A stretch of 56,869 nucleotides of DNA from Pseudomonadota bacterium (GCA_030691265.1 JAUYET010000102.1:1-56869), one strand, 5' to 3'; numbered from the stretch's first letter, positions 1 to 9,516 are shown. Program-made: numbers and translations. The notes: generated by a model not told the origin, from the letters alone.

Positions 1-147
1 CTCTTGCTGTGTGGAAACTTACGACCCCGCGTTACCGCGACGCCGCTTCCTCATGCTACCGGGGCGTACGGACAACTCCCCAGGCGGGACTTCAACCCGC
101 TAGACTTACTGCTGTTACTGCGTACGGCCAGGCTCAAATTAAAGGCC

Positions 148-218
148 GCCTAACTTTTTATTTAGCACGGTCGCTACGTGATAAATCCACACTGCGCGAA
201 TTACCGCTGTCGTTAGAT
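148..218. other. attC-like imperfect palindrome (possible integron cassette site)
   Basis: GCCTAAC at 148-154 fits the inverse core RYYYAAC and GTTAGAT at 212-218 fits the core GTTRRRY of integron attC sites. The 71-bp interval can fold imperfectly: CTAAC/GTTAG, AGC/GCT, GGT/ACC, CGC/GCG and GTG/CAC pair in order, with bulges and an AT-rich loop near 181-187. The spacer next to the inverse core (9 nt) is longer than in classic sites and no second site follows the DUF2442 gene, so chance resemblance is possible. Bases 1-147 hold no gene I can support. Confidence 0.3.
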
Positions 219-244
219 GGAACGCATTCCAGGAGCCGACCAAG

Positions 245-493
245 ATGATTAAGCTGATTGCCACCCGTTATTTAGGGGATTTTCAAGTCGCGCTGACATT
301 CTCAGACGGAAAGGAAGGTGTTTTTTCTGGCCGTGATTTATTGGCAAGGCAAGGCCCCTTGCTGGAGGCGCTTAGGGATGAATCCTATTTCAAGCGGCTC
401 TTCATCGATGCGGGCGCTTTATGCTGGCCGAATGGTCTCGAACTTTCACCTTCCCGTTTGCACGAATTGTGTAAGGCGTTGGAAGCCGCTTGA
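245..493 (+). CDS. DUF2442 domain-containing protein
   Basis: An 82-residue soluble protein resembling the DUF2442 family: an N-terminal beta-rich segment with FSDGKEGVF, then a short helix and the WPNGLELSP signature near residues 61-69. DUF2442 genes often sit beside DUF4160 or other toxin-antitoxin-like genes and are frequent integron cassette passengers; their biochemical role is not established. A GGAG sequence lies 9 nt before the ATG. The gene lies alone between an attC-like hairpin and the convergent lipB gene. No partner gene is visible upstream inside the window. Confidence 0.75.
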   Translation: MIKLIATRYLGDFQVALTFSDGKEGVFSGRDLLARQGPLLEALRDESYFKRLFIDAGALCWPNGLELSPSRLHELCKALEAA

Positions 494-552
494 GACGGCC
501 ATCGCGCAAGAGTTCAGATCAAAGGGGTCAGGCTTGTAAGGAAGCCGGGCGG

Positions 553-1170
553 TCAGGTTTCAATCTGCCGCAACAGCCTGGCAAGCAAGGCTTCGCCAGC
601 CTGTTGCGGTGATGGTTGCGTATTCAGATCGCTGATCTGCGTCACCGCCATGCCGGCGTAGCCGCACGGGTTGATGGCCTGGAACGGGGTCAGGTCCATG
701 TCCACATTCAGGCAGAGGCCGTGGTAGGTGCAGCCGTTTTTGACGCGCAGGCCGAGCGCCGCGATCTTGGCCCCGGCGACGTAGACGCCGGGCGCGCCGG
801 CCAGACGTTCGGCTGCGATGCCGTATGCCGCCAGCACGTCGATGATCGCCTGCTCCATGCGCCGCACCAGTTCCTTGATGCCGTAGCCGCGTCGTCTCAG
901 ATCGAGTAGCAGGTAGATCACGATCTGACCGGGGCCGTGGTAGGTGATCTGGCCGCCGCGGTCGATGGCGACGACCGGAATGCCGATGTCGGCCAGCAGA
1001 TGTTCGCGCTTGCCGGCCATGCCCAGCGTGAACACCGGCGGGTGTTGCAGCAGCCAGATTTCGTCCGGCGTGTCTGAAGTGCGTGCGGCGGTGAAATCCT
1101 GCATCGCGCGCCAGGTGGGCTCGTATTCGACCAGGCCGAGACGTTTGACGATAGGCAAGCCGAGTCCCAC
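553..1170 (-). CDS. lipB: octanoyltransferase LipB
   Basis: Transfers octanoyl groups from acyl carrier protein to lipoyl domains, the first step of endogenous lipoate synthesis. About 205 residues, normal family length. The family signature [12 protein letters not shown] is present, with the catalytic lysine in GAKIAALG and the acyl-accepting cysteine in HGLCLNVD. I chose a GTG start at 1170: it overlaps the stop of the upstream DUF493 gene (TAGTG), and the residues after it ([11 protein letters not shown]) look like the family N-terminus. The reading frame stays open further upstream, but that part overlaps the DUF493 and dat genes. The coupled order dat, DUF493 gene, lipB suggests one operon. 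Confidence 0.93.
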   Translation of the reverse strand: MGLGLPIVKRLGLVEYEPTWRAMQDFTAARTSDTPDEIWLLQHPPVFTLGMAGKREHLLADIGIPVVAIDRGGQITYHGPGQIVIYLLLDLRRRGYGIKELVRRMEQAIIDVLAAYGIAAERLAGAPGVYVAGAKIAALGLRVKNGCTYHGLCLNVDMDLTPFQAINPCGYAGMAVTQISDLNTQPSPQQAGEALLARLLRQIET

Positions 1171-1445
1171 TAAAGCGCCACTTTCACCAGCGGATGCGCG
1201 CTCAGTTCGCGGTAGAGATCGTCCAGTTGCGGTTTTGAGGTGGCGCGAACGGTGCAGGTCACCGACAGGTACTTGCCGCCGGAAGACGTGCGCATTTCGA
1301 CGCGCGCCACATCGAAGTCGGGGGCGTGGCGCAGCACGATTTCGACCATGCACTGGGCGAAGTCGTCTTCTGCGATGCCCATGATCTTGATCGGAAAGTC
1401 GCAGGGAAATTCGAGCAGGGTGTCCTGGTTTGCATCTTCGCTCAT
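1170..1445 (-). CDS. ybeD: DUF493 (YbeD-like) family protein
   Basis: A 91-residue cytosolic protein of the DUF493/UPF0250 family (E. coli YbeD), a small ACT-like fold usually encoded just upstream of lipB. The conserved [11 protein letters not shown] and [10 protein letters not shown] segments are clear. The start ATG overlaps the stop of dat (ATGA) and the stop overlaps the GTG of lipB, so it is probably translated by coupling from both sides. A regulatory or lipoate-related role is commonly supposed from context; the sequence itself does not show a reaction. Confidence 0.9.
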   Translation of the reverse strand: MSEDANQDTLLEFPCDFPIKIMGIAEDDFAQCMVEIVLRHAPDFDVARVEMRTSSGGKYLSVTCTVRATSKPQLDDLYRELSAHPLVKVAL

Positions 1446-2323
1446 GGCATCGCCTTTCCACGCATGACGCTGTGCTTGAAGGTTTGATAGTGCGCGTGCA
1501 TCTGCCGGAATAGCGGCCCGGGCCGGCCTGTGCCGACGGGGTGTCCATCGAGACGGGTGACGGCCAGGATTTCCTTGGTCGAGGAGGTGAGCCAGATTTC
1601 GCCGGCCGAGCGCAATTCGGCTTCTGAAATCGGCCGGACGGCGTATTGCATGCCTTTCGCCGCGGCCAGTTCCAGCACCACGTCGTAGGTGATGCCGGGC
1701 AGCATCAGGTTCGATTTTGGCGGGCCGAGAAGAACGCCGCTTTGGACAATGAACACGCTGCTGGCGGAACCTTCGATGAGTTGGCCGTCGCGTATCAGCA
1801 CGGTTTCGGCGCAATCGGCATCGACCGAAAGCTGGCGCAGCAGCACGTTGGGCAGCAGCGAGGTGACTTTCAGATCGCAGTGCAGCCAGCGGTTGTCGCT
1901 TGCGGTGATGGCGGCGACGCCGTGCTCGACCGACTCGGCGGCGGGCGGGCTGAGCGGCATCGGCAGGATGAAAACCGTGGGCTGGACGATCTTGGGGAAA
2001 GCATGGTCGCGCGGCCCGGGTCCGCGCGTGACCTGGAGGTAGACGCCCTGATCCGGCCATTTGTTTTCCAGTGCGGCGCTGGCGACGATCTGCGCGATCA
2101 GGCGCGCCCACTCGGTCGTGCTATGCGGATTGGCGAGGCGGATACCGTCCAGGCTGGCTTGCAAGCGTGCCAGATGTTCATGCAGCCGGAACGGCTGACG
2201 GTCGTAAACCGGGATGACTTCATAGACGCCGTCGCCGAACAGAAAGCCGCGGTCCATCACCGGAATTCGCGCTTCCTCCAGAGGCAGAAAGGCGCCGTTG
2301 AGATAGACGGTGGTGGTGCCCAT
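1442..2323 (-). CDS. dat: D-amino acid aminotransferase (class IV)
   Basis: A fold-type IV PLP aminotransferase of 293 residues, most like D-alanine transaminases that make D-glutamate or D-alanine for peptidoglycan. Visible marks are [13 protein letters not shown] near the N-terminus, the likely PLP lysine in [13 protein letters not shown], and a C-terminal [11 protein letters not shown] phosphate-binding segment. The ATG at 2323 follows the dacC stop by 4 bp. A D-amino acid enzyme next to a D,D-carboxypeptidase and the rod complex genes fits wall metabolism. A branched-chain or aminodeoxychorismate specificity is less likely but cannot be excluded from sequence alone. Confidence 0.88.
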   Translation of the reverse strand: MGTTTVYLNGAFLPLEEARIPVMDRGFLFGDGVYEVIPVYDRQPFRLHEHLARLQASLDGIRLANPHSTTEWARLIAQIVASAALENKWPDQGVYLQVTRGPGPRDHAFPKIVQPTVFILPMPLSPPAAESVEHGVAAITASDNRWLHCDLKVTSLLPNVLLRQLSVDADCAETVLIRDGQLIEGSASSVFIVQSGVLLGPPKSNLMLPGITYDVVLELAAAKGMQYAVRPISEAELRSAGEIWLTSSTKEILAVTRLDGHPVGTGRPGPLFRQMHAHYQTFKHSVMRGKAMP

Positions 2324-2327
2324 GTGC

Positions 2328-3479
2328 TTATTTGAATAGCAACAGGATGTTGTCCCAGCCGCGCCCCAGAATGCCGGCGACTTCGATTTTCTCCAGCGCC
2401 AGCAGCGGGTAGTCGCCCACCGCGGCGCCATCGACGCTGAGCCGCAACGTGCCCAGGCGTTGCCCGCGTGCGATCGGCGCCAGCAGCGGTTGTTGGGTGA
2501 TCAGTTGCGCCTGGATGCGCTTGCCGGCGCCGCGCGGGACGGTGACATGGAAGTCGCTGGTGAAGCCGGCTTTGACCTCACTATTCTTGCCTTTGTAGAG
2601 ACGCAGGCTGGTCACGGTCTGGTTGGCCGGATAGAGCTTCACCGTTTCGAAGAACTGGAAACCATAGTTGAGCAGTTTCTGGCTTTCCATCGCGCGCGCC
2701 GCATCGGATCTGGCGCCCAGGACGACAGAAAGCAGGCGTCTATTTTCGCGTTTGGCCGAGGCGATCAGGCAATAGCCGGCGCTGTCGGTATGCCCGGTTT
2801 TGACGCCATCGACACTGGGGTCCATGAACAGCAGGCGGTTGCGATTGGGCTGGGTGATGCCGTTGTAGGCGAATTCCTTCAGCGAATAAATCTTGTAGAA
2901 CTCGGGGAAGTCGCGGATCAGTGCGCTGCTCAGGCGGGCAAGGTCGCGTGCGGTGGTGACGTGCTGCGGGTGCGGCAGGCCGGTGGCATTGAGGTAACGG
3001 GTGCCGCTCATGCCGAGTTTTTTCGCCATGCCGTTCATCATCGCGGCGAAGCTTTCCTCGGAGCCGGCGATGGCTTCGGCCAGGGTGACGCAGGCGTCAT
3101 TGCCGGACTGCACGATCATGCCTTTGAGCAGGTCTTCCACCACAGCGGGCTTTTTCGGGTCGAGGAACATGCGCGAACCCTCCGCGCGCCAGGCGTTTTC
3201 CGACACCGGCAAGGCCTGGTCGAGCGCCAGACGGCCTTCCTTGATCGCGCTGAAGGCCAGGTAGGCGGTCATCAATTTGGTCAGCGAGGCCGGCTCGACG
3301 CGGGCGTCGGGGTTTTTTTGCGCCAGCGGCAGGCCGCTGGCGCTATCGATCAGCAGCCAGGCGCGCGCGTCGATTTCCGGTGCGGGCGCAACCGGCAGCG
3401 CGGCGCGGGCGGGACATGTGAAACCGAATATGAAACCGAATACGAAACAGACAAGAAGGGCGGTACGAAGAATCAGCAT
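2328..3479 (-). CDS. dacC: D-alanyl-D-alanine carboxypeptidase (PBP5/6 family)
   Basis: Periplasmic penicillin-binding protein that trims the terminal D-Ala from peptidoglycan pentapeptides. An N-terminal signal peptide ends near ARAALP. The serine-protease-like motifs are intact: SLTK at about 65-68 (nucleophile Ser65), SGN at 125-127 and KTG at 227-229. The C-terminal third is the beta-rich PBP5_C domain, and the extreme C-terminus is the usual amphipathic membrane anchor (NILLLFK). At 383 residues the length is standard. No good ribosome site precedes the ATG; a copy of the 141-bp repeat begins 11 bp upstream and may have replaced the native leader. Confidence 0.95.
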   Translation of the reverse strand: MLILRTALLVCFVFGFIFGFTCPARAALPVAPAPEIDARAWLLIDSASGLPLAQKNPDARVEPASLTKLMTAYLAFSAIKEGRLALDQALPVSENAWRAEGSRMFLDPKKPAVVEDLLKGMIVQSGNDACVTLAEAIAGSEESFAAMMNGMAKKLGMSGTRYLNATGLPHPQHVTTARDLARLSSALIRDFPEFYKIYSLKEFAYNGITQPNRNRLLFMDPSVDGVKTGHTDSAGYCLIASAKRENRRLLSVVLGARSDAARAMESQKLLNYGFQFFETVKLYPANQTVTSLRLYKGKNSEVKAGFTSDFHVTVPRGAGKRIQAQLITQQPLLAPIARGQRLGTLRLSVDGAAVGDYPLLALEKIEVAGILGRGWDNILLLFK

Positions 3480-3490
3480 GGATGAATGAG

Positions 3491-3631
3491 CCTAAAAACC
3501 TCAGTTGACGGATAAATTTCTTACGATTCAATGTGTTGCGGGATGTCTGTAGGTGCGAATTTATTCGCACCGAAGTCCTTTATTGTGCGAATAAATTCGC
3601 ACCTACGAGCGCTTCAACTGCGATTTTCAGG
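3491..3631 (+). repeat. 141-bp MITE-like element, copy 1 (dacC leader)
   Basis: Full-length copy. Left end CCTAAAAACCTCAGTTGAC, right end TTCAACTGCGATTTTCAGG, forming terminal inverted repeats. Inside is the GTAGGTGCGAAT palindrome pair. It separates rlpA from dacC, leaving 11 bp before the dacC ATG. The flanking pentamers (ATGAG and AGAGG) do not match, so no target duplication is preserved here. Confidence 0.85.
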
Positions 3632-3684
3632 AGAGGCGAAGTACGTGAATACCCGCGCCAGGCGGCGCGGGCAGGACCCGGTCT

Positions 3685-4920
3685 TTAGCGGGTGACCCGA
3701 TAAGGCTTGACGCCGAAATCCTGCTGGTAAGCCAGGGCGATGCGTTCGGCGGCGGCCGGGGTCGCGAAGGGGCCGGCCTGGAGCTTGAACAGATTGCCGG
3801 CATTGACCTGATTGAGGCCGGGCAGTTCGCTGCCAAAACGGCTTTTCACCCGGCTGGCCAATGCTTCGGCGGCGGCCGGACTGGAGACCGCGGCGAGTTG
3901 CAGGTAAAGGCCGGCGGCGGTGTTCGATGCTGCGTTCGTTGGCACAACGGCCGGGGCATCGGCCAGGACTTTGAAGGTCTTGATACCCAGGTCTTGCTGG
4001 ATCAATGCCGCGGCGCGGTCGGCGCTATCCGTGCTGGCGAAGGGGCCGGCCTGAACCTTGTGCAGGCCATTGATTTCGAGGCGCATGACGCTCGGGAAGT
4101 CGCCGGACAGCTTGGCGCTGGCGCGCGCCAGCACGCCATCGGCGGTGGCCGGGTTGCCGAATGCGCCGAGTTGCAGGTAGATCACCTTGCCCGGACTGGC
4201 GGGCGTCGGCTCCACCTTTGCCAGCGGCGTGATGGCGGGGACAGGGCTTGCCTCGGACTGGGCGACGAAGGAGGTCGGCGCGCTGTCCGGCGAAATGGCT
4301 TCGACCTCGACCGGTGTGACGCCTTTCAGGATGTCCAGCTTGAAGGCGGCGGTGTAGGACAGATCGATGATGCGTCCGGGGTGAAACGGTCCCCGGTCGT
4401 TGACGCGCACTACCACGCTCTTGCCGTTTTCCAGATTGGTCACGCGCGCATAACTGGGCAGCGGCAACGTGGTGTGGGCGGCGGACATGGCATACATGTC
4501 GTAGGACTCGCCATTCGAGGTGGACTTGCCATGGAACTTGCGGCCATACCACGAGGCCAGGCCGCGCGATTTGTAAGCGGAACTGTCGGTGAGCGGCACA
4601 TAGCGCTGGCCGAGGACTTTGTAGGGATTGTTGGCGTAGCGGTGCGGGGATTCCCGCTTCGGCACGGCATCGGGGATTTCGGCCAGGTTGCCCGGCGGGT
4701 TGGCGCCCGGGCCGTCATCCTTGTAGTAGCCGCCACCCGTGTAGGGCGGGATGACCGGCTTGCCGGCAGCGACGGAGTTGTCGGTCGCGGTGTTGCCGGC
4801 GGTTTTTGTATCGACGCCGGCGCAACCGGCCAAGGTCAGGCCAAGCGCCAGAACTGCGTAGGAGGCCCGCTTGTGGGCCGAACAACCCGCTGTGGCGGTG
4901 GTGCGTCTGAAGCTGCGCAT
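3685..4920 (-). CDS. rlpA: septal ring lytic transglycosylase / RlpA-like lipoprotein
   Basis: Outer membrane lipoprotein that binds denuded peptidoglycan and, in some species, cleaves it. About 411 residues: lipobox LTLAGC near residue 33, then a double-psi beta-barrel domain (GLASWYGRKFHGKSTSNGE to VVVRVNDRGPF), and two C-terminal SPOR domains beginning at KVIYLQLGAF and GLYLQLAAV. Two SPOR repeats are more than the usual one. I start at the ATG at 4920 because GGGAG lies 7 nt upstream; an ATG at 4938 in the same frame has no ribosome site. It follows rodA on the same strand and probably belongs to the elongation cluster. Confidence 0.92.
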   Translation of the reverse strand: MRSFRRTTATAGCSAHKRASYAVLALGLTLAGCAGVDTKTAGNTATDNSVAAGKPVIPPYTGGGYYKDDGPGANPPGNLAEIPDAVPKRESPHRYANNPYKVLGQRYVPLTDSSAYKSRGLASWYGRKFHGKSTSNGESYDMYAMSAAHTTLPLPSYARVTNLENGKSVVVRVNDRGPFHPGRIIDLSYTAAFKLDILKGVTPVEVEAISPDSAPTSFVAQSEASPVPAITPLAKVEPTPASPGKVIYLQLGAFGNPATADGVLARASAKLSGDFPSVMRLEINGLHKVQAGPFASTDSADRAAALIQQDLGIKTFKVLADAPAVVPTNAASNTAAGLYLQLAAVSSPAAAEALASRVKSRFGSELPGLNQVNAGNLFKLQAGPFATPAAAERIALAYQQDFGVKPYRVTR

Positions 4921-4969
4921 GGCAAGCTCCCTTAACATGAGAAACCGCTGTAAGTGTAGCGCTGTTGAG

Positions 4970-6067
4970 CTATGTTTTTACAAGCATTTTATGCGTTGCG
5001 ACGCCCATGACGATGCCGAAGCCAGCCATCACGGTGAGCATCGAGGTGCCGCCATAGCTGACCAGCGGCAGCGGTACGCCGACCACCGGCAGAATGCCGG
5101 AGACCATGCCCATGTTGACGAAGGCATAAGTGAAGAAGGTCAGCACGATCGCGCCCGACAGCAGGCGGCCGAACAGCGAGGGCGCGCCGGCGGCCAGCCA
5201 GAGGCCGCGCCAGATGATGGCGGCATAGAGCAGGAGCAGGAACAGGTTGCCGATCAGGCCGAATTCCTCCGAGAAAACCGCGAAGATGAAATCCGTACTG
5301 CGTTCCGGCAGGAAATCGAGATGCGTCTGCGTACCCGCCAGCCAGCCTTTGCCGGCGACGCCGCCGGAACCGACGGCGATGGTGGCCTGGATGATGTGAT
5401 AGCCGGCGCCGAGCGGGTCGGAGGCCGGGTCGATCAGGGTCAATACACGCTGGCGCTGGTAGTCGTGCATCAGGTAGTTCCACACCAGCGGCAGCGCGGA
5501 ACCCGCCGCGACGGCGGCGCCCGCGATGATTTTCCAGGACAGTCCGCCGAGGAACAGGACGTAGAACCCGGAGGCGGTGATCAGCAGGGAAGTGCCCAGG
5601 TCGGGTTGCTTGGCGATGAAGCCGACCGGCAGGGCCAATAGCAGCGCGGCGACGATGAAATCGCGGCCGCGCAGGGTTGCCTGTTTGTAGTGGAAGTACC
5701 AGGCCAGCATCATCGGCGCGGCCAGGCGCATCAGTTCGGAAGGCTGAATGCGGGTAATGCCGAGTTCCAGCCAGCGCCGAGAGCCATTCACCACGATGCC
5801 GAACAAGGTCACGCCCAACAGCAACAGCACGCCGACGATGTAGACCGGCAAGGCGAATTGCATCAGCCGTTGCGGCGGAATGTGCGACACCAGCAGCATC
5901 GCCATCAGCGCCACGCCGATGTTGCTCAGGTGCGAAATCAGCCGCTCGCTGCTTTCGCCGGTGGCGCTGAAAACGACGGCCGTGCTGGTCAGCAGCAGCA
6001 TGACCAGCAAGCCCAGTAGCGGGCCATCGAGGTGGCTGACCGGACGGCTGAGGATGCGGGGGATCAT
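4970..6067 (-). CDS. rodA: peptidoglycan glycosyltransferase RodA (SEDS)
   Basis: Polytopic SEDS-family polymerase of the rod complex, polymerising lipid II with the PBP2 transpeptidase. 365 residues with about ten hydrophobic segments. Recognisable SEDS sequences include the NGSRRWLELG loop, the IQPSELMRLAAPMMLAWYF segment, and the C-terminal VGVPLPLVSYGGTSML signature. The start overlaps the mrdA stop by 4 bp (ATGA), so it is co-translated with its partner. Confidence 0.96.
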   Translation of the reverse strand: MIPRILSRPVSHLDGPLLGLLVMLLLTSTAVVFSATGESSERLISHLSNIGVALMAMLLVSHIPPQRLMQFALPVYIVGVLLLLGVTLFGIVVNGSRRWLELGITRIQPSELMRLAAPMMLAWYFHYKQATLRGRDFIVAALLLALPVGFIAKQPDLGTSLLITASGFYVLFLGGLSWKIIAGAAVAAGSALPLVWNYLMHDYQRQRVLTLIDPASDPLGAGYHIIQATIAVGSGGVAGKGWLAGTQTHLDFLPERSTDFIFAVFSEEFGLIGNLFLLLLYAAIIWRGLWLAAGAPSLFGRLLSGAIVLTFFTYAFVNMGMVSGILPVVGVPLPLVSYGGTSMLTVMAGFGIVMGVATHKMLVKT

Positions 6068-8040
6068 TGCTGTGTACCTATGGTGGATGCGGCGGTGGAC
6101 GCAGGGTTGTCCGCGGGGGTTTCTTCGGCCGGCCCGCTATCTTCCACTTCATCGACGACCGCGTCGGGTCCCGGTGGCGCGAGAACGGTGGGCAGCTTGC
6201 CCAGCAGCCAGTAGTCGATCACCTTGCGCGCCACCGGTGCGGCGGTGGAGCCGCCGTGGCCGCCGTTTTCAACCATGACTGCGACGACGATCTTGGGGTT
6301 GTCGGCCGGTGCGAAGGCGATAAACAAGGCGTGATCGCGGTTTCTCGCCGACACCTGGCTTTCGACGTATTTCGCCCCCTGCTTGATACCGACGACCTGC
6401 GCCGTGCCGGTCTTGCCGGCAAACTGGTAGGGCGTATTGGCGCCGGCGATGGAGGCGGTGCCGCCGGGAAGGGTGACATCGATCATGGCTTCTTTGACCA
6501 GGCGCAGAAATTCCGGCGTGAGCTTGATGCGGCTCATGACCTGGGGCGCGGCATACCCCATCTTGCCGCTGGCCGGGTCGCGCCAGGCGCGGATCAATTG
6601 CGGTTTGTAGATGACGCCGTCGTTGGCGATGGCCATGGTGGCGACCGCCAACTGCATCGGGGTGGCGAGCACATAGCCCTGGCCGATGCCGGCGATCACC
6701 GTCTCGCCGGGCCACCAGGGTTGTTTGAAGCGCTTTTGTTTCCACGCCGGCGTCGGCATCAGTCCGGCTAGCTCACCATCCAGATCGACGCCGGATTTTT
6801 TGCCGAAACCGAATTGCGACAGAAAACCGGACATGCGTTCGATGCCCATTTGCTGCGCCAGGCCGTAGTAATAGGTGTCACAGGAAATGGTGATCGAACG
6901 TTTCAGATCGACCATGCCGTGGCCGTCTTTTTTCCAGTCGCGGTAGCGATGGCTGCTGCCGGGCAGGGCGAAGTAGCCGGGGTCGGAAATGGTGTCGCCG
7001 GGCTTGCGCACGCCCAGTTCCAGCCCGGCCAGGCCCATGAATGGCTTGATCGTCGAGCCGGGCGGATAAATGCCGCGCAGCGCGCGGTTGATCAGGGGGC
7101 GGTCGAGGGAGTCGTTGAGCTCCTTCCAGGTGGCGCTGTCGATGCCATCGACAAACAGGTTGGGATCGAAACCGGGCTTGGAAACCAGCGCCAGCACGCC
7201 GCCATTGCGCGGGTCGAGGGCGACCAGCGCGCCGCGGTAATCGCCGAAAACCCTTTCTGCGACTTGTTGCAGCTTGGCATCCAGATGCAGATAGAGGTTG
7301 TGGCCCGCCACCGGCGCCGTGCGGGAGAGCAGGCGCACGGCGCGGCCGCCGGAATCGGTTTCCACTTTCTCGATGCCGGTGCGGCCGTGCAACCAGGTTT
7401 CGTAACTGGCCTCGAGGCCTAACTTGCCGATATGGTCGCTGCCTTTGTAATTGGTATCCAGGCCGGCTTCGACCAGGCGGCGCTGATCTTTTTCACCAAT
7501 CCGGCCGATGTAGCCGACGACGTGAGAAAAGCTGGCGCCAAAGGGATATTGGCGGAATTGACGCGCTTTCATCTCGACGCCGGGAAACCGATAGCGGTTC
7601 ACCGCGAAACGTGCGGCCTCTTCCTCGGTCAGCAGATTGCGGATCGGGATGCTCTCGAAGTTTTTGCTCTCCGCCAGCAATTTCTTGAAGCGCTTGCGGT
7701 CGCTCGCTTCGATGGCGACGATTTCGGCCAGCCGGTTGATCGTGGCATCCAGTTTTCCGCTCTTGGAGGGCGTGATTTCCAGCGTGTGAGCGGAATAGTT
7801 GTGGGCCAGCACCATGCTCTGGCGGTCGTAGATCACGCCGCGCGACGGCGGCGCCGGCACCAGCGAGATGCGGTTGTTTTCCGCCAGCGCGTGATAGTGC
7901 TCGAACTGCGCGATCTGCAGCCAGGCGAAGCGGCTGAACAGGCCGATAAACAGGGCGGCCGCAATGATGCCGGCGATCTCCAGGCGCCGGCGATAGCGCA
8001 GGAATTCCTGTTCCGGATTGATGAGGCGAAGCATGCTCAC
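6064..8040 (-). CDS. mrdA: penicillin-binding protein 2 (MrdA)
   Basis: Rod-complex D,D-transpeptidase, partner of RodA. 658 residues: a cytoplasmic tail, one transmembrane helix at about 22-42, a PBP dimerisation (pedestal) domain, then the transpeptidase domain with STIK at about 329-332 (nucleophile Ser329), SCD at 386-388 and KTG at 543-545. The tail after residue 625 is acidic and low complexity. Start is either the GTG at 8040 or the ATG two codons later at 8034; no strong ribosome site separates them. mreD ends 18 bp upstream. Confidence 0.95.
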   Translation of the reverse strand: MSMLRLINPEQEFLRYRRRLEIAGIIAAALFIGLFSRFAWLQIAQFEHYHALAENNRISLVPAPPSRGVIYDRQSMVLAHNYSAHTLEITPSKSGKLDATINRLAEIVAIEASDRKRFKKLLAESKNFESIPIRNLLTEEEAARFAVNRYRFPGVEMKARQFRQYPFGASFSHVVGYIGRIGEKDQRRLVEAGLDTNYKGSDHIGKLGLEASYETWLHGRTGIEKVETDSGGRAVRLLSRTAPVAGHNLYLHLDAKLQQVAERVFGDYRGALVALDPRNGGVLALVSKPGFDPNLFVDGIDSATWKELNDSLDRPLINRALRGIYPPGSTIKPFMGLAGLELGVRKPGDTISDPGYFALPGSSHRYRDWKKDGHGMVDLKRSITISCDTYYYGLAQQMGIERMSGFLSQFGFGKKSGVDLDGELAGLMPTPAWKQKRFKQPWWPGETVIAGIGQGYVLATPMQLAVATMAIANDGVIYKPQLIRAWRDPASGKMGYAAPQVMSRIKLTPEFLRLVKEAMIDVTLPGGTASIAGANTPYQFAGKTGTAQVVGIKQGAKYVESQVSARNRDHALFIAFAPADNPKIVVAVMVENGGHGGSTAAPVARKVIDYWLLGKLPTVLAPPGPDAVVDEVEDSGPAEETPADNPASTAASTIGTQQ

Positions 8041-8058
8041 GACGATCGCGCGCTGGCG

Positions 8059-8610
8059 TCAGAGCGGGGGGCGCCGCGTCGTCGGCATGCCTGGCGCGGC
8101 ACGGCCGCTGGCGCGGTCGACCAGCCAGGCCAGCGGCGGCCACAGCAAAGCGGCGACGACGCCGGCGGCAAGCCAGCGCCAGTCGACTGCGCCACGCCCG
8201 ATTACCAGACCGATGGTCAGTACCAGAAGCTCCTTGCCGAGCAGCATGGGCGCAAGTTGCAGCGTCTGGCGCGGCGTGTCGAAACCTTCCAGGCGGCGTT
8301 GAATCAGCAACACCACAAAGGTGGCGGTGCAATAAGCCAGGGCATTGAGGCCGATCAAGACGCCGCGCGCGACATCGGTGAGCAGGCCGAAACAGAACGC
8401 CGCCCCCAGGCCAGCCAGGCGCGGCGCACGGATATTCCAGTACAACAACGCCATCAGCGTGAAATCCGGCACCAGCCAGCGGATTTGTTCCATCCAGGGC
8501 AATAGCGTCAACGCGAAGGCCAGGCCCAGGCCGACATAGATTCTGCTGCGCGTCGGCGGGTGGGCCAGTTCGGCGCCCTGGGGCAGAAGCGGTCGTTGCG
8601 GTTGGTTCAT
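8059..8610 (-). CDS. mreD: rod shape-determining protein MreD
   Basis: Small polytopic inner membrane protein of the elongation complex that associates with MreC. 183 residues with five or six hydrophobic segments; the LPWMEQIRWLVPDFTLMALLYW stretch matches the MreD family N-terminal half in position and hydrophobic pattern. The ATG overlaps the mreC stop by 4 bp. Sequence conservation in this family is weak, so the call rests on size, topology and position between mreC and mrdA. Confidence 0.92.
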   Translation of the reverse strand: MNQPQRPLLPQGAELAHPPTRSRIYVGLGLAFALTLLPWMEQIRWLVPDFTLMALLYWNIRAPRLAGLGAAFCFGLLTDVARGVLIGLNALAYCTATFVVLLIQRRLEGFDTPRQTLQLAPMLLGKELLVLTIGLVIGRGAVDWRWLAAGVVAALLWPPLAWLVDRASGRAAPGMPTTRRPPL

Positions 8611-9485
8611 GGCGATTTGGTTGCTGGCGCCGGCGCGGCGGCTGCGGTTTTTTGCGTCGGCACGAGCACCGCCATGTGGCGGTAGCGGCCGACGCCGCCG
8701 AGCGGTTGGCAGAATGCGCGCGCAAATGGCGTGTGCCGCGGCGGCTCGGTTCTCAGGACGCGCGCCACCGGCACGCCGGCCGGATAAACGCCGTCGATGC
8801 CGGAGGTATAGAGCAGATCGCCCGGTTGCAGGTCGGCGTGCATGTCGAGAAAACGCACTTCCAGCAGGTTATCGGAGCCTTGGCCGGAGACGATGATGCG
8901 CAGGCCGTTACGCAGGTTCTGTACCGGCGCGCCCTGGTCGCGGTCGGTCAGCAGCGTGACTTCGGCGGTCCAGGGGTAAACGCGCGTCACCTGGCCGACC
9001 AGACCGGCGGCATCGACCACCGGCCAGCCTGCATCGATGCCGTGGCGGCTGCCTCGGTTGATGATGACTTTGCGGGCGAAGGGGTCGGGCGAGGTTTCGA
9101 TGACTTCGCCTGCCAGCAGGGTGAAGCCGGGGCGTGGCGGCAGGGCGAACAACGCGCGCAGTTGCGCATTTTCTGCGCTGATGGCGGCGCGATCGCGCAA
9201 GCCTGCGGCCAGCAGTTCGTGTTGTTGTTTGAGTCGCTTGTTCTCCGCCGCCAGTTCGCCATGCGTGATAAAGAATCGACCGACGTTTTGCAGCCATTCC
9301 CACGGCTGCGCGAGCGCGATTTGCGTCGGGTGGATGAGGGCGTTGAGTCCGGCGCGCAGGCCGGACAAGGTCGCATAGCGCGCATCCAGCGCGAGCAGGA
9401 ACAGGCAGACCAGGACATACAGGCTGAAACGAGCCGGCAGCCCCATCTCCCGGACAAACAGGGGGGCGTGAGGGGCGGGAGACAT
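8607..9485 (-). CDS. mreC: rod shape-determining protein MreC
   Basis: Periplasmic scaffold protein of the rod complex. 292 residues: a single N-terminal transmembrane helix at about 17-35, a coiled coil with LAAENKRLKQQHELLAAGL, and two beta-barrel domains including NRGSRHGIDAGWPVV and YTSGIDGVYPAGVPVARV, both typical of MreC. The last 15-20 residues are Ala/Pro rich. It overlaps mreD by 4 bp. A palindromic repeat pair lies between it and mreB. Confidence 0.95.
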   Translation of the reverse strand: MSPAPHAPLFVREMGLPARFSLYVLVCLFLLALDARYATLSGLRAGLNALIHPTQIALAQPWEWLQNVGRFFITHGELAAENKRLKQQHELLAAGLRDRAAISAENAQLRALFALPPRPGFTLLAGEVIETSPDPFARKVIINRGSRHGIDAGWPVVDAAGLVGQVTRVYPWTAEVTLLTDRDQGAPVQNLRNGLRIIVSGQGSDNLLEVRFLDMHADLQPGDLLYTSGIDGVYPAGVPVARVLRTEPPRHTPFARAFCQPLGGVGRYRHMAVLVPTQKTAAAAPAPATKSP

Positions 9486-9516
9486 GGGCAGTGGCTAGTG
9501 GCTAGTGGCGAGCTTC

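Noticed and set aside
9..248. 79-codon open frame at the left edge
   Set aside because: No protein-like pattern, it spans the attC-like hairpin and ends inside the DUF2442 start region; treated as non-coding.
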